A stretch of DNA of 64,000 nt from G036327475 sp036327475 (GCF_036327475.1 NZ_CP132913.1:1-64000); one strand, 5' to 3'; counted from the first letter of the stretch, positions 1 through 8,994 are shown. Translations and numbers: made by a program. Notes: generated by a model from the sequence alone, not told the origin.

Positions 1-1180
1 TAAAGAGAAGTTTCAACGCACCAAACCACATGTTAACGTCGGTACTATCGGCCACGTTGACCATGGTAAAACGACCCTGACTGCCGCCATCACTACCGTT
101 CTGGCCAAGGCCTACGGCGGTAGCGCGCGCGCGTTCGATCAGATCGACAACACTCCGGAAGAAAAGGCCCGTGGTATCACCATCAATACTTCGCATGTTG
201 AATACGATACCCCGACCCGCCACTACGCGCACGTAGACTGCCCGGGGCACGCTGACTATGTGAAAAATATGATCACTGGCGCGGCCCAGATGGACGGTGC
301 GATCCTGGTTGTTGCTGCCACCGACGGTCCGATGCCGCAGACTCGCGAACACATCCTGCTGGGTCGCCAGGTTGGCGTACCTTACATCATCGTGTTCATG
401 AGCAAATGCGACATGGTTGATGACGAAGAGCTGTTGGAACTGGTGGAAATGGAAGTGCGCGAATTGTTATCGCAATACGATTTTCCAGGCGATGACACGC
501 CGGTTATCCGCGGTTCCGCGCTAAAAGCGCTGGAAGGCGACGAAGCCTGGACGCAGAAAATCATTGAACTGGCGGAAGCACTGGATAGCTACATCCCAGA
601 ACCGGAACGCGCCATCGACAAGCCGTTCCTGCTACCGATCGAAGATGTATTCTCCATCTCCGGCCGCGGCACTGTGGTAACCGGTCGTGTAGAGCGCGGC
701 ACCATCAAAGTGGGTGATGAGGTGGAAATCGTCGGCATCAAAGACACCACCAAAACCACCTGCACCGGCGTTGAAATGTTCCGTAAACTGCTGGACGAAG
801 GCCGTGCTGGAGAGAACGTTGGCGTACTGCTGCGCGGCACCAAGCGTGACGATGTCGAGCGTGGTCAGGTTCTGGCCAAGCCGGGCTCGATCAAGCCACA
901 CACCCAGTTTGAATCGGAAGTGTATATTCTGAGCAAAGACGAAGGCGGTCGCCACACGCCGTTCTTCAAAGGTTACCGTCCGCAGTTCTATTTCCGTACC
1001 ACTGACGTGACCGGTACTATTGAACTTCCGGCAGGCGTTGAAATGGTGATGCCTGGTGATAACATCAAGATGGTTGTTAACCTGATTGCCCCGATCGCTA
1101 TGGACGACGGTCTGCGTTTCGCTATTCGCGAAGGCGGCCGTACCGTTGGTGCCGGCGTTGTTGCTAAAATTATCGCTTGA
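1..1180 (+). CDS. tufA: Elongation factor Tu (3' part; start just outside the window)
   Basis: EF-Tu delivers aminoacyl-tRNA to the ribosomal A site as a GTP complex. Reading from base 2 gives KEKFQRTKPHVNVGT, so only the Met codon and two bases of Ser2 are missing upstream. The G1 loop GHVDHGKT, switch region RGITINTSHVEY, G3 DCPGHADY and the C-terminal domain-2/3 barrel sequences are all present, and the protein ends GAGVVAKIIA. The copy next to the S10 operon is tufA by E. coli order (rpsL-rpsG-fusA-tufA). One odd point: the G4 guanine-specificity motif reads SKCD (codon AGC at 401-403) where E. coli has NKCD. No clear Rho-independent terminator is seen after the stop. Confidence 0.98.
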   Translation, partial: KEKFQRTKPHVNVGTIGHVDHGKTTLTAAITTVLAKAYGGSARAFDQIDNTPEEKARGITINTSHVEYDTPTRHYAHVDCPGHADYVKNMITGAAQMDGAILVVAATDGPMPQTREHILLGRQVGVPYIIVFMSKCDMVDDEELLELVEMEVRELLSQYDFPGDDTPVIRGSALKALEGDEAWTQKIIELAEALDSYIPEPERAIDKPFLLPIEDVFSISGRGTVVTGRVERGTIKVGDEVEIVGIKDTTKTTCTGVEMFRKLLDEGRAGENVGVLLRGTKRDDVERGQVLAKPGSIKPHTQFESEVYILSKDEGGRHTPFFKGYRPQFYFRTTDVTGTIELPAGVEMVMPGDNIKMVVNLIAPIAMDDGLRFAIREGGRTVGAGVVAKIIA

Positions 1181-1439
1181 GACACTACGTCTTGCATCCA
1201 ATACCAGCGTTAAGCCGGCAACATGAAAGGACGCATCGGGCTCTCTTTTATGGTTGCGTTATTTAGGGCAGCGGTTGCTGTCCGGGTCCGCGGCACGCGT
1301 TGGTCAACGTGTCGCGGCGCTATCGCGGCCGGCACAGCAGTCCAGAGCATTATCTGCTCTTCACATCCTCATTGCGTATCTGATAGTCTTGCTACCTGAA
1401 AGCGTATAAGGCCGCCATGCTGCGGAAGATCCCCGCTGT
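1181..1439. other. Decayed spacer, no gene seen
   Basis: In E. coli this side of tufA leads to bfd and bfr. I see no bfd reading frame in either strand and no convincing terminator, only GC-rich sequence without open frames of useful length. Confidence 0.5.
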
Positions 1440-2440
1440 TGCGCTCAGCGCGGGCCGAAATTGTCAGCCACCCCATCGACAATAGGTACGCCGATAGGCG
1501 CTCCACCCAAAGCAATGCCCGCACGCAACGCTATCATCCACCTGTGAATAACCGGTTCGATAGGAAGCTGCTAGGCTATTGGTGGCAGTGGTAAACGTAA
1601 CGTTAGGGCGGCGGCGCCGATAATGATAAGCGCCACTCGCCCGGTGCGGCGGCCAGTAAACAGTCTAATCCAAATACCGTAGCGCCACTCAGCAACGCCG
1701 CCTCCAACGGCAAGCAAGATGCTCGATAAGGTACCAATAGCCATAATTGAGGACAACATACCAAAACCGCGGGCGTCGGTATGGAACACGTTAACGACCT
1801 TCGTGGATATTAAGAAGATAGGGAAATTCAGTCCAAAGGCGCTGATAAGAAATAACACGACTAGGATGACTTTCAAATCTGGACGAGACGCAACATAGCG
1901 AACCCCCACCAAACTGCCTCGGATGCGATGCGCAGGAATGAGTAAGAACACTAGCACCGCAAGGACGCCGTTTAAAGCAGAAAGCCCAGCCAATGCCGAC
2001 CTAGGCAATAATGACGCCGGCGATGGCCAGTTCGACCAGGCGCACGCCGTTATACAGAGTTGATTAAGTACGATGGCTTGGGTAAATCCGCATCACCCTT
2101 CATTGCCGTGATAAAGGCCTGCTGCACGAGGCGTAGAATACTGTCGAAAAGGTAAGCACGCCCAGCACCAGCGCCAGTAGGTTCATCGACGCCTGGGTGA
2201 CTAGCAGAAGTCAACGCTGATTAAAATGGTCGGCCGCAAAACCGATCTAGGGTAACAGCAGCAGCTGCGGACTAAATTGTAACGCCATGACCCTCCAACG
2301 ACCTAGGCGTTATGCTGCGTGAGTTGGATCAGCACTAGCCAGTCTTCCTCGGTGTTCTGCACCCAAGTGATAAGATTGGAAACCAGGGTGATGGTGGCCC
2401 ACAAGCGGATAATTGTAGAGTCGCAGCGAACGAAAAACCC
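1440..2440 (-). pseudogene. MFS exporter remnant (EntS/MFS_3-like)
   Basis: Reading the minus strand and jumping frames gives the usual order of an EntS-like 12-TM drug or siderophore exporter: RLWATITLVSNLITWVQ near the N-terminus (about 2420-2370), then VMALQFSPQLLLLP with a stop where Trp is expected, FAADHFNQR, then the longest open stretch (1571-2008, HRIRGSLVGVRYV and FGLNFPIFLIST), and finally ALRAGIALGGAPIGVPIV near 1510. At least three stops and several frameshifts rule out a functional product. A MarR remnant lies upstream on the same strand, so the pair was probably a regulator-exporter operon. The family assignment rests on remembered motif order, not on a search. Confidence 0.75.
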
Positions 2441-2455
2441 AGCCTGTCTAGGGAT

Positions 2456-2764
2456 TCATCTGCCCTGCAGGGTCCGAAATGCAATGTTGAGCCCGACAGC
2501 GGCGGCGTCGGTAGTAATGCGGATGTCGAAATCGCCAATACGGCACAAAAACACATAACTGAGAACCAGGTGAATGTATTCCCAAAGTACGTTGACCGGC
2601 GTGGAGAAATGTCCGCGCCCTCTTGGTTTGGCAAAAGGCATGGAAACGCGCGCGCCCCATTCAAACCACCGCAGAGGGTGGGGTACTGCATTGGTAAGCA
2701 AAGCCCGACAGCGAACCAAACAAACCAATAATGCTATATCAGAGACTTCCCCTCGAATCGCCAA
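2456..2764 (-). pseudogene. Unassigned open frame between marR and MFS remnants
   Basis: A 102-codon frame lies between the MarR and MFS remnants on the same strand. Residues about 34-100 look protein-like (for example GARVSMPFAKPRGRG and FCRIGDFDIRITTDAAAV), but I do not recognise the family and there is no clear ribosome binding site. It may be a fragment of a third gene of the former regulator-exporter operon, or a chance open frame. Confidence 0.25.
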
Positions 2765-2879
2765 GGTTGGAGCGAGTTTGCTTCAAATCGGCTTAGCCGG
2801 CCGCGGAGAGGCAACATCTATTAGGGTAGGTGTAACGGGTGTCACGGCCACTTTCGCTTTAATCTGACTGAGATTGGAT

Positions 2880-3365
2880 CAATAATCGGCAAGCCGCTGC
2901 AGTAACCTGACCTCGGCGGCGCGCATCGCTTGTTCTGCGGCGGATAGCTGTATTTGCAGGCGCCGCGCAGCCAGTCGCTCTTAACTGAGCGATAAGCCTC
3001 CAGGCGTTGGCGAAACACATCCGTCAAGATGATAAGTGTTTCCGAGCGTCAACAGGATCGGCAACGCCCGTGACTGCTACCATCCCAGCGCTTGCAACGC
3101 ATACTGCGGACGTACGCTTTCGGCCCATGCCACCGCCGAAACGGTGGCGGGACCATCGCAGTCCAGCTACAGCAATACCGATTTTTGCGCAGAGGTGAAA
3201 TCGTTGGGCGGTGTTCGTTTGCGCAGCCGCCACACCAGTTTACCCAGCGAAATAGGCAGTTCGCCGGCCAGCGCGGCTAAAGAGGTTTCTTTAGCAGACA
3301 GCTGACATAACACAGCGGCATGAACAGCCTGCGCGAAAACGCATCGCTTCATCAAGCATTGTCCC
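2880..3365 (-). pseudogene. MarR-family transcriptional regulator remnant
   Basis: Pieces in three minus-strand frames match a MarR winged-helix repressor in order: LGKLVWRLRKRTPPNDF and SAQKSVLL (about 3240-3170), ATVSAVAWAESVRPQ (recognition helix region, about 3150-3100), GMVAVTGVADPVDARK (the wing, with the conserved D-x-R, about 3090-3050), then the C-terminal helix QLSAAEQAMRAAEVRLLQRLADY (about 2950-2885). Frameshifts and an in-frame stop after the first piece break it. It lies immediately upstream of the MFS exporter remnant, the usual partner of such regulators. Confidence 0.7.
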
Positions 3366-3589
3366 ATTTAAGCGGATTTAAGATTAGCGGGTTAATCAAC
3401 AAAACGCAAACAGTAATATTCTCGCTATTGTAATGACGTGCCTTCTCACCTAAATTGGCGTTTAGCCAGTGAGTACCAGTAATGTATGTTTGTCATGTAA
3501 TACAAAAGCGACTAAGCGACAAAGCCATACACGCCACAGTGAGGCTGCGCCAACCACAGACTTTCCAGCGGTTGCAGAGATTGGTCCCG
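3366..3589. other. Intergenic, nothing recognised
   Basis: AT-rich patch at 3370-3470 followed by sequence with no recognisable reading frame. No promoter or RNA gene could be supported. Confidence 0.4.
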
Positions 3590-3790
3590 GTGGGTACCCA
3601 GGTATAGTGTGGATGATGTTGAATACTACGTAGTGTGGATGATGTTGAATACTACGAATCCATTGATGAAATGGAACACACGGATTACTACATCGAACGT
3701 ATTCTCTTCTGCGCTCCAGTCTCTATTTGGAATTGCAGGGCGCGCAGGATTTGCGTGAAGGCATCGCCTACGCCGATTCGACTATGTGTC
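3590..3790 (+). pseudogene. bfr: Bacterioferritin remnant
   Basis: The frame from 3635 reads DDVEYYESIDEMEHTDYYIE, matching the helix-B region of the 24-mer haem ferritin Bfr (E. coli DVEYHESIDEMKHADRYIE), then RILF. After a frameshift and a deletion it continues LELQGAQDLREGIAYADS, a mid-protein segment. The N-terminal helix and the last third are missing, so iron storage by this gene is lost. In E. coli bfr also lies between tufA and rpsJ. A perfect 26-bp tandem duplication overlaps the start of the recognisable part. Confidence 0.8.
3605..3656 (+). repeat. 26-bp perfect tandem duplication
   Basis: The 26-base unit at 3605-3630 (begins TAGTGTGGATG, ends ATACTACG) is repeated without a mismatch at 3631-3656, inside the bfr remnant. 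It is one of at least ten short tandem duplications in the window. Confidence 0.95.
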
Positions 3791-4060
3791 GCGGGACTTA
3801 TGGTGTCAGCTTCACCCTATCCCGCGCCGCTGCGCAGGGTGGGTATATCTCCTCCTCATAACCGCCCGTTTAGGGCAGAGCGTTGATTATCTGGCGTTGC
3901 TTTCCTTCACCATCGGCTGCGCATAGCGTCAAGACCTTTCCACACCGTACGTCAAGAGGAAGAAACTTTACGCTCGATTGTTAGTCCTCATACATACAAC
4001 CTCGTTCGGCCCGAGCTGATCATGGCCTCCTCTGCCGTAGCCCTTTTCCTTTTCACAGCC
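3791..4060. other. Intergenic between bfr remnant and S10 promoter
   Basis: In E. coli gspO (prepilin peptidase) lies here. I could not recognise a gspO fragment in either strand. The sequence near 3880-3960 has no open frame worth reporting. Confidence 0.4.
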
Positions 4061-4064
4061 GTGC

Positions 4065-4092
4065 TTGCTTCCTGTACAGATTTGCGTATAAT
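4065..4092 (+). promoter_or_regulatory. S10 operon promoter
   Basis: TTGCTT (4065-4070) and a perfect TATAAT (4087-4092) are separated by 16 bp, about 195 bp before rpsJ. Position and spacing match the sigma-70 promoter of the E. coli S10 operon. Transcription would start near 4099. Confidence 0.85.
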
Positions 4093-4097
4093 GCGCG

Positions 4098-4286
4098 AGT
4101 TTGTCTTGTGGATATTGCCATGACAGGCGGACCTGCTCGTCGAGGACACGCTGGCCGTGCAGGCGGTAAGCCAGATAACAACATCCCCAACAGAGGGATA
4201 ACACTGAATGATTACACTTCCCCATCAATCGAAGTAGGTGCGAGGGGTAATTTTTTGCGTTTATAAATAATTGGAGCTCTGGTCTC
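4098..4286 (+). promoter_or_regulatory. S10 leader with L4-responsive attenuator
   Basis: In E. coli this untranslated leader is bound by free L4, which stops transcription and translation of the eleven-gene operon. Here the attenuator hairpin is visible: TTCCCC at 4219-4224 pairs with GAGGGG at 4242-4247 and is followed by a T run (4251-4256). The SD-like GGAG at 4272-4275 precedes rpsJ. Conservation of this leader implies that autogenous control by L4 is kept. Confidence 0.75.
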
Positions 4287-4598
4287 ATGCAGAACCAAAG
4301 AATCCGTATTCGCTTGAAAGCTTTTGATCACCGTCTGATCGATCAATCAACCGCGGAAATCGTCGAGACTGCCAAGCGTACTGGTGCCCAGGTACGTGGC
4401 CCGATCCCGCTACCGACTCGCAAAGAGCGCTTTACCATTCTGATTTCTCCGCACGTCAACAAAGATGCGCGCGATCAGTATGAAATCCGCACTCATAAGC
4501 GTCTGGTTGATATCGTTGAGCCGACCGAAAAAACCGTTGATGCTCTGATGCGTCTAGACCTGGCTGCCGGTGTAGACGTGCAGATCAGCCTGGGTTGA
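4287..4598 (+). CDS. rpsJ: 30S ribosomal protein S10 (NusE)
   Basis: This 103-residue protein belongs to the head of the 30S subunit and, as NusE, joins NusB on boxA RNA during rRNA antitermination. The start MQNQRIRIRLKAFDHRLID and the loop segment GPIPLPTRKERFTIL are near identical to E. coli, and the length is the same. It is the first gene of the S10 operon and sits behind the leader. The intact boxA elements of the rRNA operon at 26917 and 28941 are its likely RNA targets. Confidence 0.98.
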   Translation: MQNQRIRIRLKAFDHRLIDQSTAEIVETAKRTGAQVRGPIPLPTRKERFTILISPHVNKDARDQYEIRTHKRLVDIVEPTEKTVDALMRLDLAAGVDVQISLG

Positions 4599-4630
4599 CG
4601 GGTTGTTGAACGATTGAGGGGGTTGAAACC

Positions 4631-5260
4631 ATGAAGGGTTTAATTGGACGTAAAGTGGGCATGACTCGCATCTTCACCCAAGATGGCGTTTCTATCCCCG
4701 TCACCATTATTGAAATCGAAGCAAATCGTGTGACCCAGGTTAAAGATCTGGAAAACGATGGATACCGCGCAATCCAGGTTAGCGCTGGCACCAAAAAAGC
4801 CAACCGCGTAACCAAACCGGAAGCCGGTCACTTTGAGAAAGCGGGCGTTGCAGCCGGCCGTGGTCTGTGGGAATTCCGCGTCGAAGACGGTGAAGAAGTT
4901 ACTGTTGGCCAGAGCATCACCGTAGAACTGTTCGCTGATGTTAAAAAAGTTGACGTTACCGGTACCTCCAAGGGTAAAGGATTTGCCGGCACTGTAAAAC
5001 GCTGGAACTTCCGTACCCAGGATGCTACCCACGGTAACTCCTTATCCCACCGCGTTTTGGGTTCTATCGGTCAGAACCAGACTCCAGGAAAAGTATTCAA
5101 AGGCAAGAAAATGGCAGGCCAGCTGGGTAGCGAGCGCGTAACCGTTCAGAGCCTGAACGTGGTGCGTGTTGACGTAGAACGCAACCTGCTGTTGGTCAAA
5201 GGCGCCGTCCCGGGAGCAACCGGTGGTGACCTGATCGTTAAACCGGCCATCAAGGCGTAA
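4631..5260 (+). CDS. rplC: 50S ribosomal protein L3
   Basis: L3 is an early-assembly protein of the 50S subunit; its long loop reaches the peptidyl transferase centre. The 209 residues equal the E. coli length. The N-terminal MKGLIGRKVGMTRIF and the glycine-rich central segment KGKGFAGTVKRWNF with the Gln-containing tip around residue 150 are present. GAGGGGG just upstream of the ATG is a good SD. It follows rpsJ after 32 bp. Confidence 0.98.
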   Translation: MKGLIGRKVGMTRIFTQDGVSIPVTIIEIEANRVTQVKDLENDGYRAIQVSAGTKKANRVTKPEAGHFEKAGVAAGRGLWEFRVEDGEEVTVGQSITVELFADVKKVDVTGTSKGKGFAGTVKRWNFRTQDATHGNSLSHRVLGSIGQNQTPGKVFKGKKMAGQLGSERVTVQSLNVVRVDVERNLLLVKGAVPGATGGDLIVKPAIKA

Positions 5261-5275
5261 CGTTGAGGAGATAGG

Positions 5276-5881
5276 ATGGAATTGGCATTGAGAGACGCGC
5301 AAAGCGCGCTGACTGTTTCCGAAACTACCTTCAGGCGTGACTTCAACGAAGCGCTGGTCCACCAAGTTGTTGTGGCCTACGCAGCGGGTGCCCGTCAGGG
5401 CACCCGTGGTCAGAAGACCCGTGCCGAAGTCACCGGCTCCGGCAAAAAACCCTGGCGTCAGAAGGGTACTGGCCGTGCGCGCTCCGGTAGCGTTAAGAGC
5501 CCGATCTGGCGCTCCGGTAGCGTTACCTTTGCCGCCAAGCCGCAGGATCACAGTCAGAAAGTCAATAAAAAGATGTACCGCGGAGCGCTGAAAAGTATCC
5601 TATCTGAGCTGGTACGTCAGAATCGTTTGATCGTTGTTGAACAGTTCTCTGTCAAAGCGCCGAAAACCAAGCTGCTAGCACAGAAACTGAGAGATATGGC
5701 GTTAGAAGATGTGCTGATCATTACCAGCGAACTGGACAAAAACCTGTTTCTAGCCGCGCGTAACCTCTATAAAGTAGACGTACGCGATGCCAGAGGTATC
5801 GACCCGATTAGCTTGATCACCTTCGACAAAGTTGTTATGACGGCTGACGCTGTTAAGCAAGTTGAGGAGATGCTGGCATGA
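5276..5881 (+). CDS. rplD: 50S ribosomal protein L4 (S10 operon autoregulator)
   Basis: L4 binds 23S rRNA domain I and also represses its own operon through the S10 leader and by inhibiting RNase E. At 201 residues it matches E. coli. The extended loop KKPWRQKGTGRARSGS (about residues 57-72) that lines the exit tunnel is intact, as is the C-terminal VMTADAVKQVEEMLA. GGAG precedes the start. Its stop overlaps the rplW start by 4 bp (ATGA at 5878-5881), suggesting coupled translation. Confidence 0.98.
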   Translation: MELALRDAQSALTVSETTFRRDFNEALVHQVVVAYAAGARQGTRGQKTRAEVTGSGKKPWRQKGTGRARSGSVKSPIWRSGSVTFAAKPQDHSQKVNKKMYRGALKSILSELVRQNRLIVVEQFSVKAPKTKLLAQKLRDMALEDVLIITSELDKNLFLAARNLYKVDVRDARGIDPISLITFDKVVMTADAVKQVEEMLA

Positions 5882-6180
5882 TTCGTGAAGAACGTCTGCT
5901 AAGAGTGCTGCGCGCGCCGCATGTTTCTGAAAAGGCATCTACCGCGATGGAAAAACATAACACCATCGTTCTCAAAGTAGCTAAAGATGCGACCAAAGCA
6001 GAAATCAAAGCCGCTGTACATAAACTGTTTGAAGTTGAAGTCAATGACGTGCGTACCCTGATTGTTAAAGGGAAGATCAAACGTCACGGACAGCGTATCG
6101 GTCGTCGTAGCGACTGGAAAAAAGCTTACATTACCCTGAAAGAAGGTCAGAACCTGGACTTCATCGGCGGCGCAGAGTAA
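5878..6180 (+). CDS. rplW: 50S ribosomal protein L23
   Basis: L23 sits at the exit of the nascent-peptide tunnel and is the docking site for trigger factor and SRP. It has 100 residues as in E. coli. The trigger-factor contact region near residue 18 reads VSEKAS and the rRNA-binding loop reads KGKIKRHGQRIGRRSDWKKA. The start overlaps the end of rplD. Confidence 0.98.
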   Translation: MIREERLLRVLRAPHVSEKASTAMEKHNTIVLKVAKDATKAEIKAAVHKLFEVEVNDVRTLIVKGKIKRHGQRIGRRSDWKKAYITLKEGQNLDFIGGAE

Positions 6181-6198
6181 GTCGGAGGAGTAAGAATA

Positions 6199-7020
6199 AT
6201 GGCAATTGTTAAATGTAAACCGACATCTCCGGGTCGTCGACATGTTGTTAAAGTGACCAACCCTGAGTTGCACAAGGGCAAACCCTGTGCCCCGTTGCTG
6301 AAAACCCTCAGCAAATCAGGTGGCCGTAACAACAATGGTCGCATCACTACGCGCCATATCGGCGGTGGCCATAAGCAGCATTATCGCCTGATTGATTTCA
6401 AACGCAATAAAGACGATATCCCGGCAATGGTAGAACGTTTGGAGTATGATCCTAACCGTTCCGCCAACATCGCGCTGGTGTTGTACAAAGATGGTGAGCG
6501 TCGTTATATCCTGGCACCAAAAGGCCTGAAGGTCGGTGATCAGATTCAATCCGGCGTTGGTGCGGCAATCAAAGCCGGTAACGCTTTGCCGATGCGCAAT
6601 ATTCCAGTTGGTTCCATCGTGCATAACGTAGAAATGAAACCGGGTAAGGGCGGTCAGCTGGCGCGTTCCGCTGGTGCTTATGTTCAGATTGTGGCTCGTG
6701 ATGGCGCTTATGTCACGCTGCGTCTGCGTTCCGGCGAGATGCGCAAAATTCAGTCTGAATGCCGTGCGACCATGGGCGAAGTAGGTAATGCTGAACATAT
6801 GCTGCGTGTACTGGGTAAAGCCGGCGCCAGCCGCTGGCGTGGCATTCGTCCGACCGTTCGCGGTACAGCGATGAACCCTGTGGACCACCCACATGGCGGT
6901 GGCGAAGGCCGTAACTTTGGTAAGCACCCGATATCGCCGTGGGGCATTCAGACCAAAGGTAAGAAGACCCGTAGTAATAAGCGTACTGATAAGTTCATCG
7001 TACGTCGCCGTACCAAATAA
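6199..7020 (+). CDS. rplB: 50S ribosomal protein L2
   Basis: L2 is needed for subunit joining and peptidyl transferase activity. The 273 residues match the family length. The conserved C-terminal segment AMNPVDHPHGGGEGRNFGKH holds the functionally important His (E. coli His229). GGAGGAG upstream of the ATG gives a strong SD. The only visible differences from E. coli are scattered conservative ones. Confidence 0.98.
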   Translation: MAIVKCKPTSPGRRHVVKVTNPELHKGKPCAPLLKTLSKSGGRNNNGRITTRHIGGGHKQHYRLIDFKRNKDDIPAMVERLEYDPNRSANIALVLYKDGERRYILAPKGLKVGDQIQSGVGAAIKAGNALPMRNIPVGSIVHNVEMKPGKGGQLARSAGAYVQIVARDGAYVTLRLRSGEMRKIQSECRATMGEVGNAEHMLRVLGKAGASRWRGIRPTVRGTAMNPVDHPHGGGEGRNFGKHPISPWGIQTKGKKTRSNKRTDKFIVRRRTK

Positions 7021-7036
7021 TATCAGAGGATAAACC

Positions 7037-7315
7037 ATGCCACGTTCTCTCAAGAAAGGTCCATTTATTGACCTGCACTTGCTGAAGAAGGTAGAGAAAG
7101 CGGTGGAAAGCGGTGACAAGAAGCCTATTCGCACTTGGTCCCGTCGTTCAACGATCTTTCCAACAATGATCGGTTTGACCATCGCTGTCCATAATGGACG
7201 TCAGCACGTACCCGTTTTTGTCGTCGAGGAAATGGTCGGTCATAAACTAGGTGAATTTGCGCCGACGCGTACTTATCGCGGCCATGCGGCCGACAAAAAG
7301 GCCAAGAAGCGCTAA
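7037..7315 (+). CDS. rpsS: 30S ribosomal protein S19
   Basis: S19 lies in the head of the 30S subunit near the A-site tRNA and pairs with S13. The 92 residues begin MPRSLKKGPFIDLHLLKK and end with the basic tail ADKKAKKR. It is the fifth cistron after rpsJ in the S10 operon, with AGAGGA as SD. Confidence 0.98.
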   Translation: MPRSLKKGPFIDLHLLKKVEKAVESGDKKPIRTWSRRSTIFPTMIGLTIAVHNGRQHVPVFVVEEMVGHKLGEFAPTRTYRGHAADKKAKKR

Positions 7316-7329
7316 GGTAGAAGGAAGAG

Positions 7330-7662
7330 ATGGAAGTTATCGCTCAACATCGCCACGCTCGTTCTTCTGCTCAAAAGGTTCGTCTGGTGGCTGATATGAT
7401 TCGCGGTAAGAAAGTATCGCAAGCTCTTGAAGTTCTGACCTATACCAACAAGAAAGCTGCTGGTCTGGTGAAGAAAGTACTGGAGTCTGCCATTGCTAAC
7501 GCTGAACACAACGATGGTGCAGATATCGATGATCTGAAAGTCACGAAGATTTTCGTCGACGCTGGCCCGAGCATGAAGCGCATCATGCCGCGTGCCAAGG
7601 GTCGTGCAGATCGTATTCTGAAGCGCACCAGCCACATTACGGTGGTTGTGTCCGATCGCTGA
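7330..7662 (+). CDS. rplV: 50S ribosomal protein L22
   Basis: L22 has 110 residues. Its beta-hairpin narrows the exit tunnel and is the site of macrolide-resistance mutations; here the tip reads GPSMKRIMPRAKGRADRI, equal to the usual sequence. It lies 14 bp after rpsS, with GGAAGAGATG as translation start region. Confidence 0.98.
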   Translation: MEVIAQHRHARSSAQKVRLVADMIRGKKVSQALEVLTYTNKKAAGLVKKVLESAIANAEHNDGADIDDLKVTKIFVDAGPSMKRIMPRAKGRADRILKRTSHITVVVSDR

Positions 7663-7679
7663 GACTCCGGAGACTAGTA

Positions 7680-8378
7680 ATGGGTCAGAAAGTACATCCG
7701 AATGGTATTCGCCTGGGTATCGTAAAACCCTGGAATTCTACCTGGTATGCGAATACCAAAGAATTCGCTGACAACCTGGACAGCGACTTTAAAGTTCGTC
7801 GGTTCCTGATCAAGGAATTGTTGAAAGCTTCGGTTTCCCGCGTGGTGATCGAGCGTCCGGCCAAGAGTATTCGTGTAACCATTTATACCGCTCGTCCGGG
7901 CATCGTGATCGGCAAAAAAGGTGAAGACGTCGAAAAACTGCGTAAGGTCGTAGCGGATATAGCTGGCGTCCCGGCACAAATTAACATCGCCGAAGTCCGT
8001 AAGCCGGAGCTGGATGCCAAACTGGTTGCCGACAGCATTTCTTCACAACTGGAACGCCGTGTTATGTTCCGTCGCGCGATGAAACGTGCCGTGCAGAACG
8101 CCATGCGGCTTGGCGCCAAGGGGATTAAGGTTGCAGTCAGTGGTCGTCTGGGCGGCGTTGAAATCGCACGTACCGAATGGTACCGTGAAGGTCGTGTTCC
8201 GTTGCACACTCTGCGTGCAGATATCGACTACAGTGCCTCCGAAGCGTACACTACTTATGGTGTCATCGGTGTAAAAGTGTGGATCTTCAAAGGCGAGATC
8301 TTAGGTGGTATGGCTGCCGTTGAACAACCGGAATCGGCTGCTCAATCTAAAAAGCAGCAACGTAAAGGCCGCAAGTAA
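7680..8378 (+). CDS. rpsC: 30S ribosomal protein S3
   Basis: S3 forms part of the mRNA entry channel with S4 and S5. It has an N-terminal KH domain with the GKKG loop (IVIGKKGEDVEKLRK, about residues 75-89) and a C-terminal domain with RRAMKRAVQNAMRLGAKGIK. The 232 residues are one fewer than in E. coli, with the variation in the flexible tail (ends KKQQRKGRK). Confidence 0.98.
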   Translation: MGQKVHPNGIRLGIVKPWNSTWYANTKEFADNLDSDFKVRRFLIKELLKASVSRVVIERPAKSIRVTIYTARPGIVIGKKGEDVEKLRKVVADIAGVPAQINIAEVRKPELDAKLVADSISSQLERRVMFRRAMKRAVQNAMRLGAKGIKVAVSGRLGGVEIARTEWYREGRVPLHTLRADIDYSASEAYTTYGVIGVKVWIFKGEILGGMAAVEQPESAAQSKKQQRKGRK

Positions 8379-8392
8379 AGAGAGAGTTGCTG

Positions 8393-8803
8393 ATGTTACA
8401 GCCAAAGCGTACAAAATTTCGTAAGATGCACAAAGGCCGCAACCGTGGCCTAGCAGCGGGTACGAATGTTAGCTTCGGTGCTTTCGGTCTGAAAGCTGTT
8501 GGCCGTGGTCGTTTGACTGCTCGTCAAATCGAGGCAGCGCGTCGTGCCATAACACGTGCAGTTAAGCGTCAAGGTAAGATCTGGATCCGGATTTTCCCGG
8601 ACAAACCGATCACCGAAAAGCCGCTTGAAGTGCGTATGGGTAAAGGTAAAGGTAACGTGGAATACTGGGTTGCCTTGATTCAGCCGGGAAAAGTCCTGTA
8701 CGAAATGGACGGCGTTCCGGAAGAGCTTGCTCGTGAAGCCTTCAGGCTGGCAGCAGCAAAACTGCCGATTGAAACCACCTTTGTGACTAAGACGGTGATG
8801 TAA
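8393..8803 (+). CDS. rplP: 50S ribosomal protein L16
   Basis: L16 contacts the A- and P-site tRNAs in the 50S subunit. I chose the ATG at 8393 (MLQPKRTKFRKMHKGRN) because it has the SD AGAGAG upstream and gives the 136-residue E. coli length; an in-frame TTG at 8387 adds only two residues. Arg81 of E. coli L16, hydroxylated by RoxA, falls in the equally conserved KPLEVRMGKGKG segment. The stop codon shares one base with the rpmC start. Confidence 0.98.
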   Translation: MLQPKRTKFRKMHKGRNRGLAAGTNVSFGAFGLKAVGRGRLTARQIEAARRAITRAVKRQGKIWIRIFPDKPITEKPLEVRMGKGKGNVEYWVALIQPGKVLYEMDGVPEELAREAFRLAAAKLPIETTFVTKTVM

Positions 8804-8994
8804 TGAAAGCAAATGAGTTGCGTGAAAAAAGCGCTGAAGAGCTGAACACCGAACTGCTGAACCTGTTGCGTGAGCAATTCGACCTGCGTATGCAGGCTGC
8901 CAAGGGTCAGCTACAGCAAACTCACCTGTTGAAGCAGGTGCGCCGCGATGTTGCGCGCGTAAAGACGTTATTAATTGAGAAGGCGGGTACGTAA
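8803..8994 (+). CDS. rpmC: 50S ribosomal protein L29
   Basis: A small two-helix protein near the exit tunnel that helps to bind trigger factor. The 63 residues begin MKANELREKSAEELNTELL and end VARVKTLLIEKAGT. It overlaps both neighbours by a single base (TAATG junctions), so translation is probably coupled. Confidence 0.97.
   Translation: MKANELREKSAEELNTELLNLLREQFDLRMQAAKGQLQQTHLLKQVRRDVARVKTLLIEKAGT

Noticed and set aside
632..1201. 189-codon minus-strand frame inside tufA
   Set aside because: Antisense shadow of EF-Tu; codon pattern and homology are on the plus strand.
6316..7182. 288-codon minus-strand frame across rplB and rpsS
   Set aside because: Antisense shadow caused by codon bias of ribosomal protein genes; no SD and no homology.
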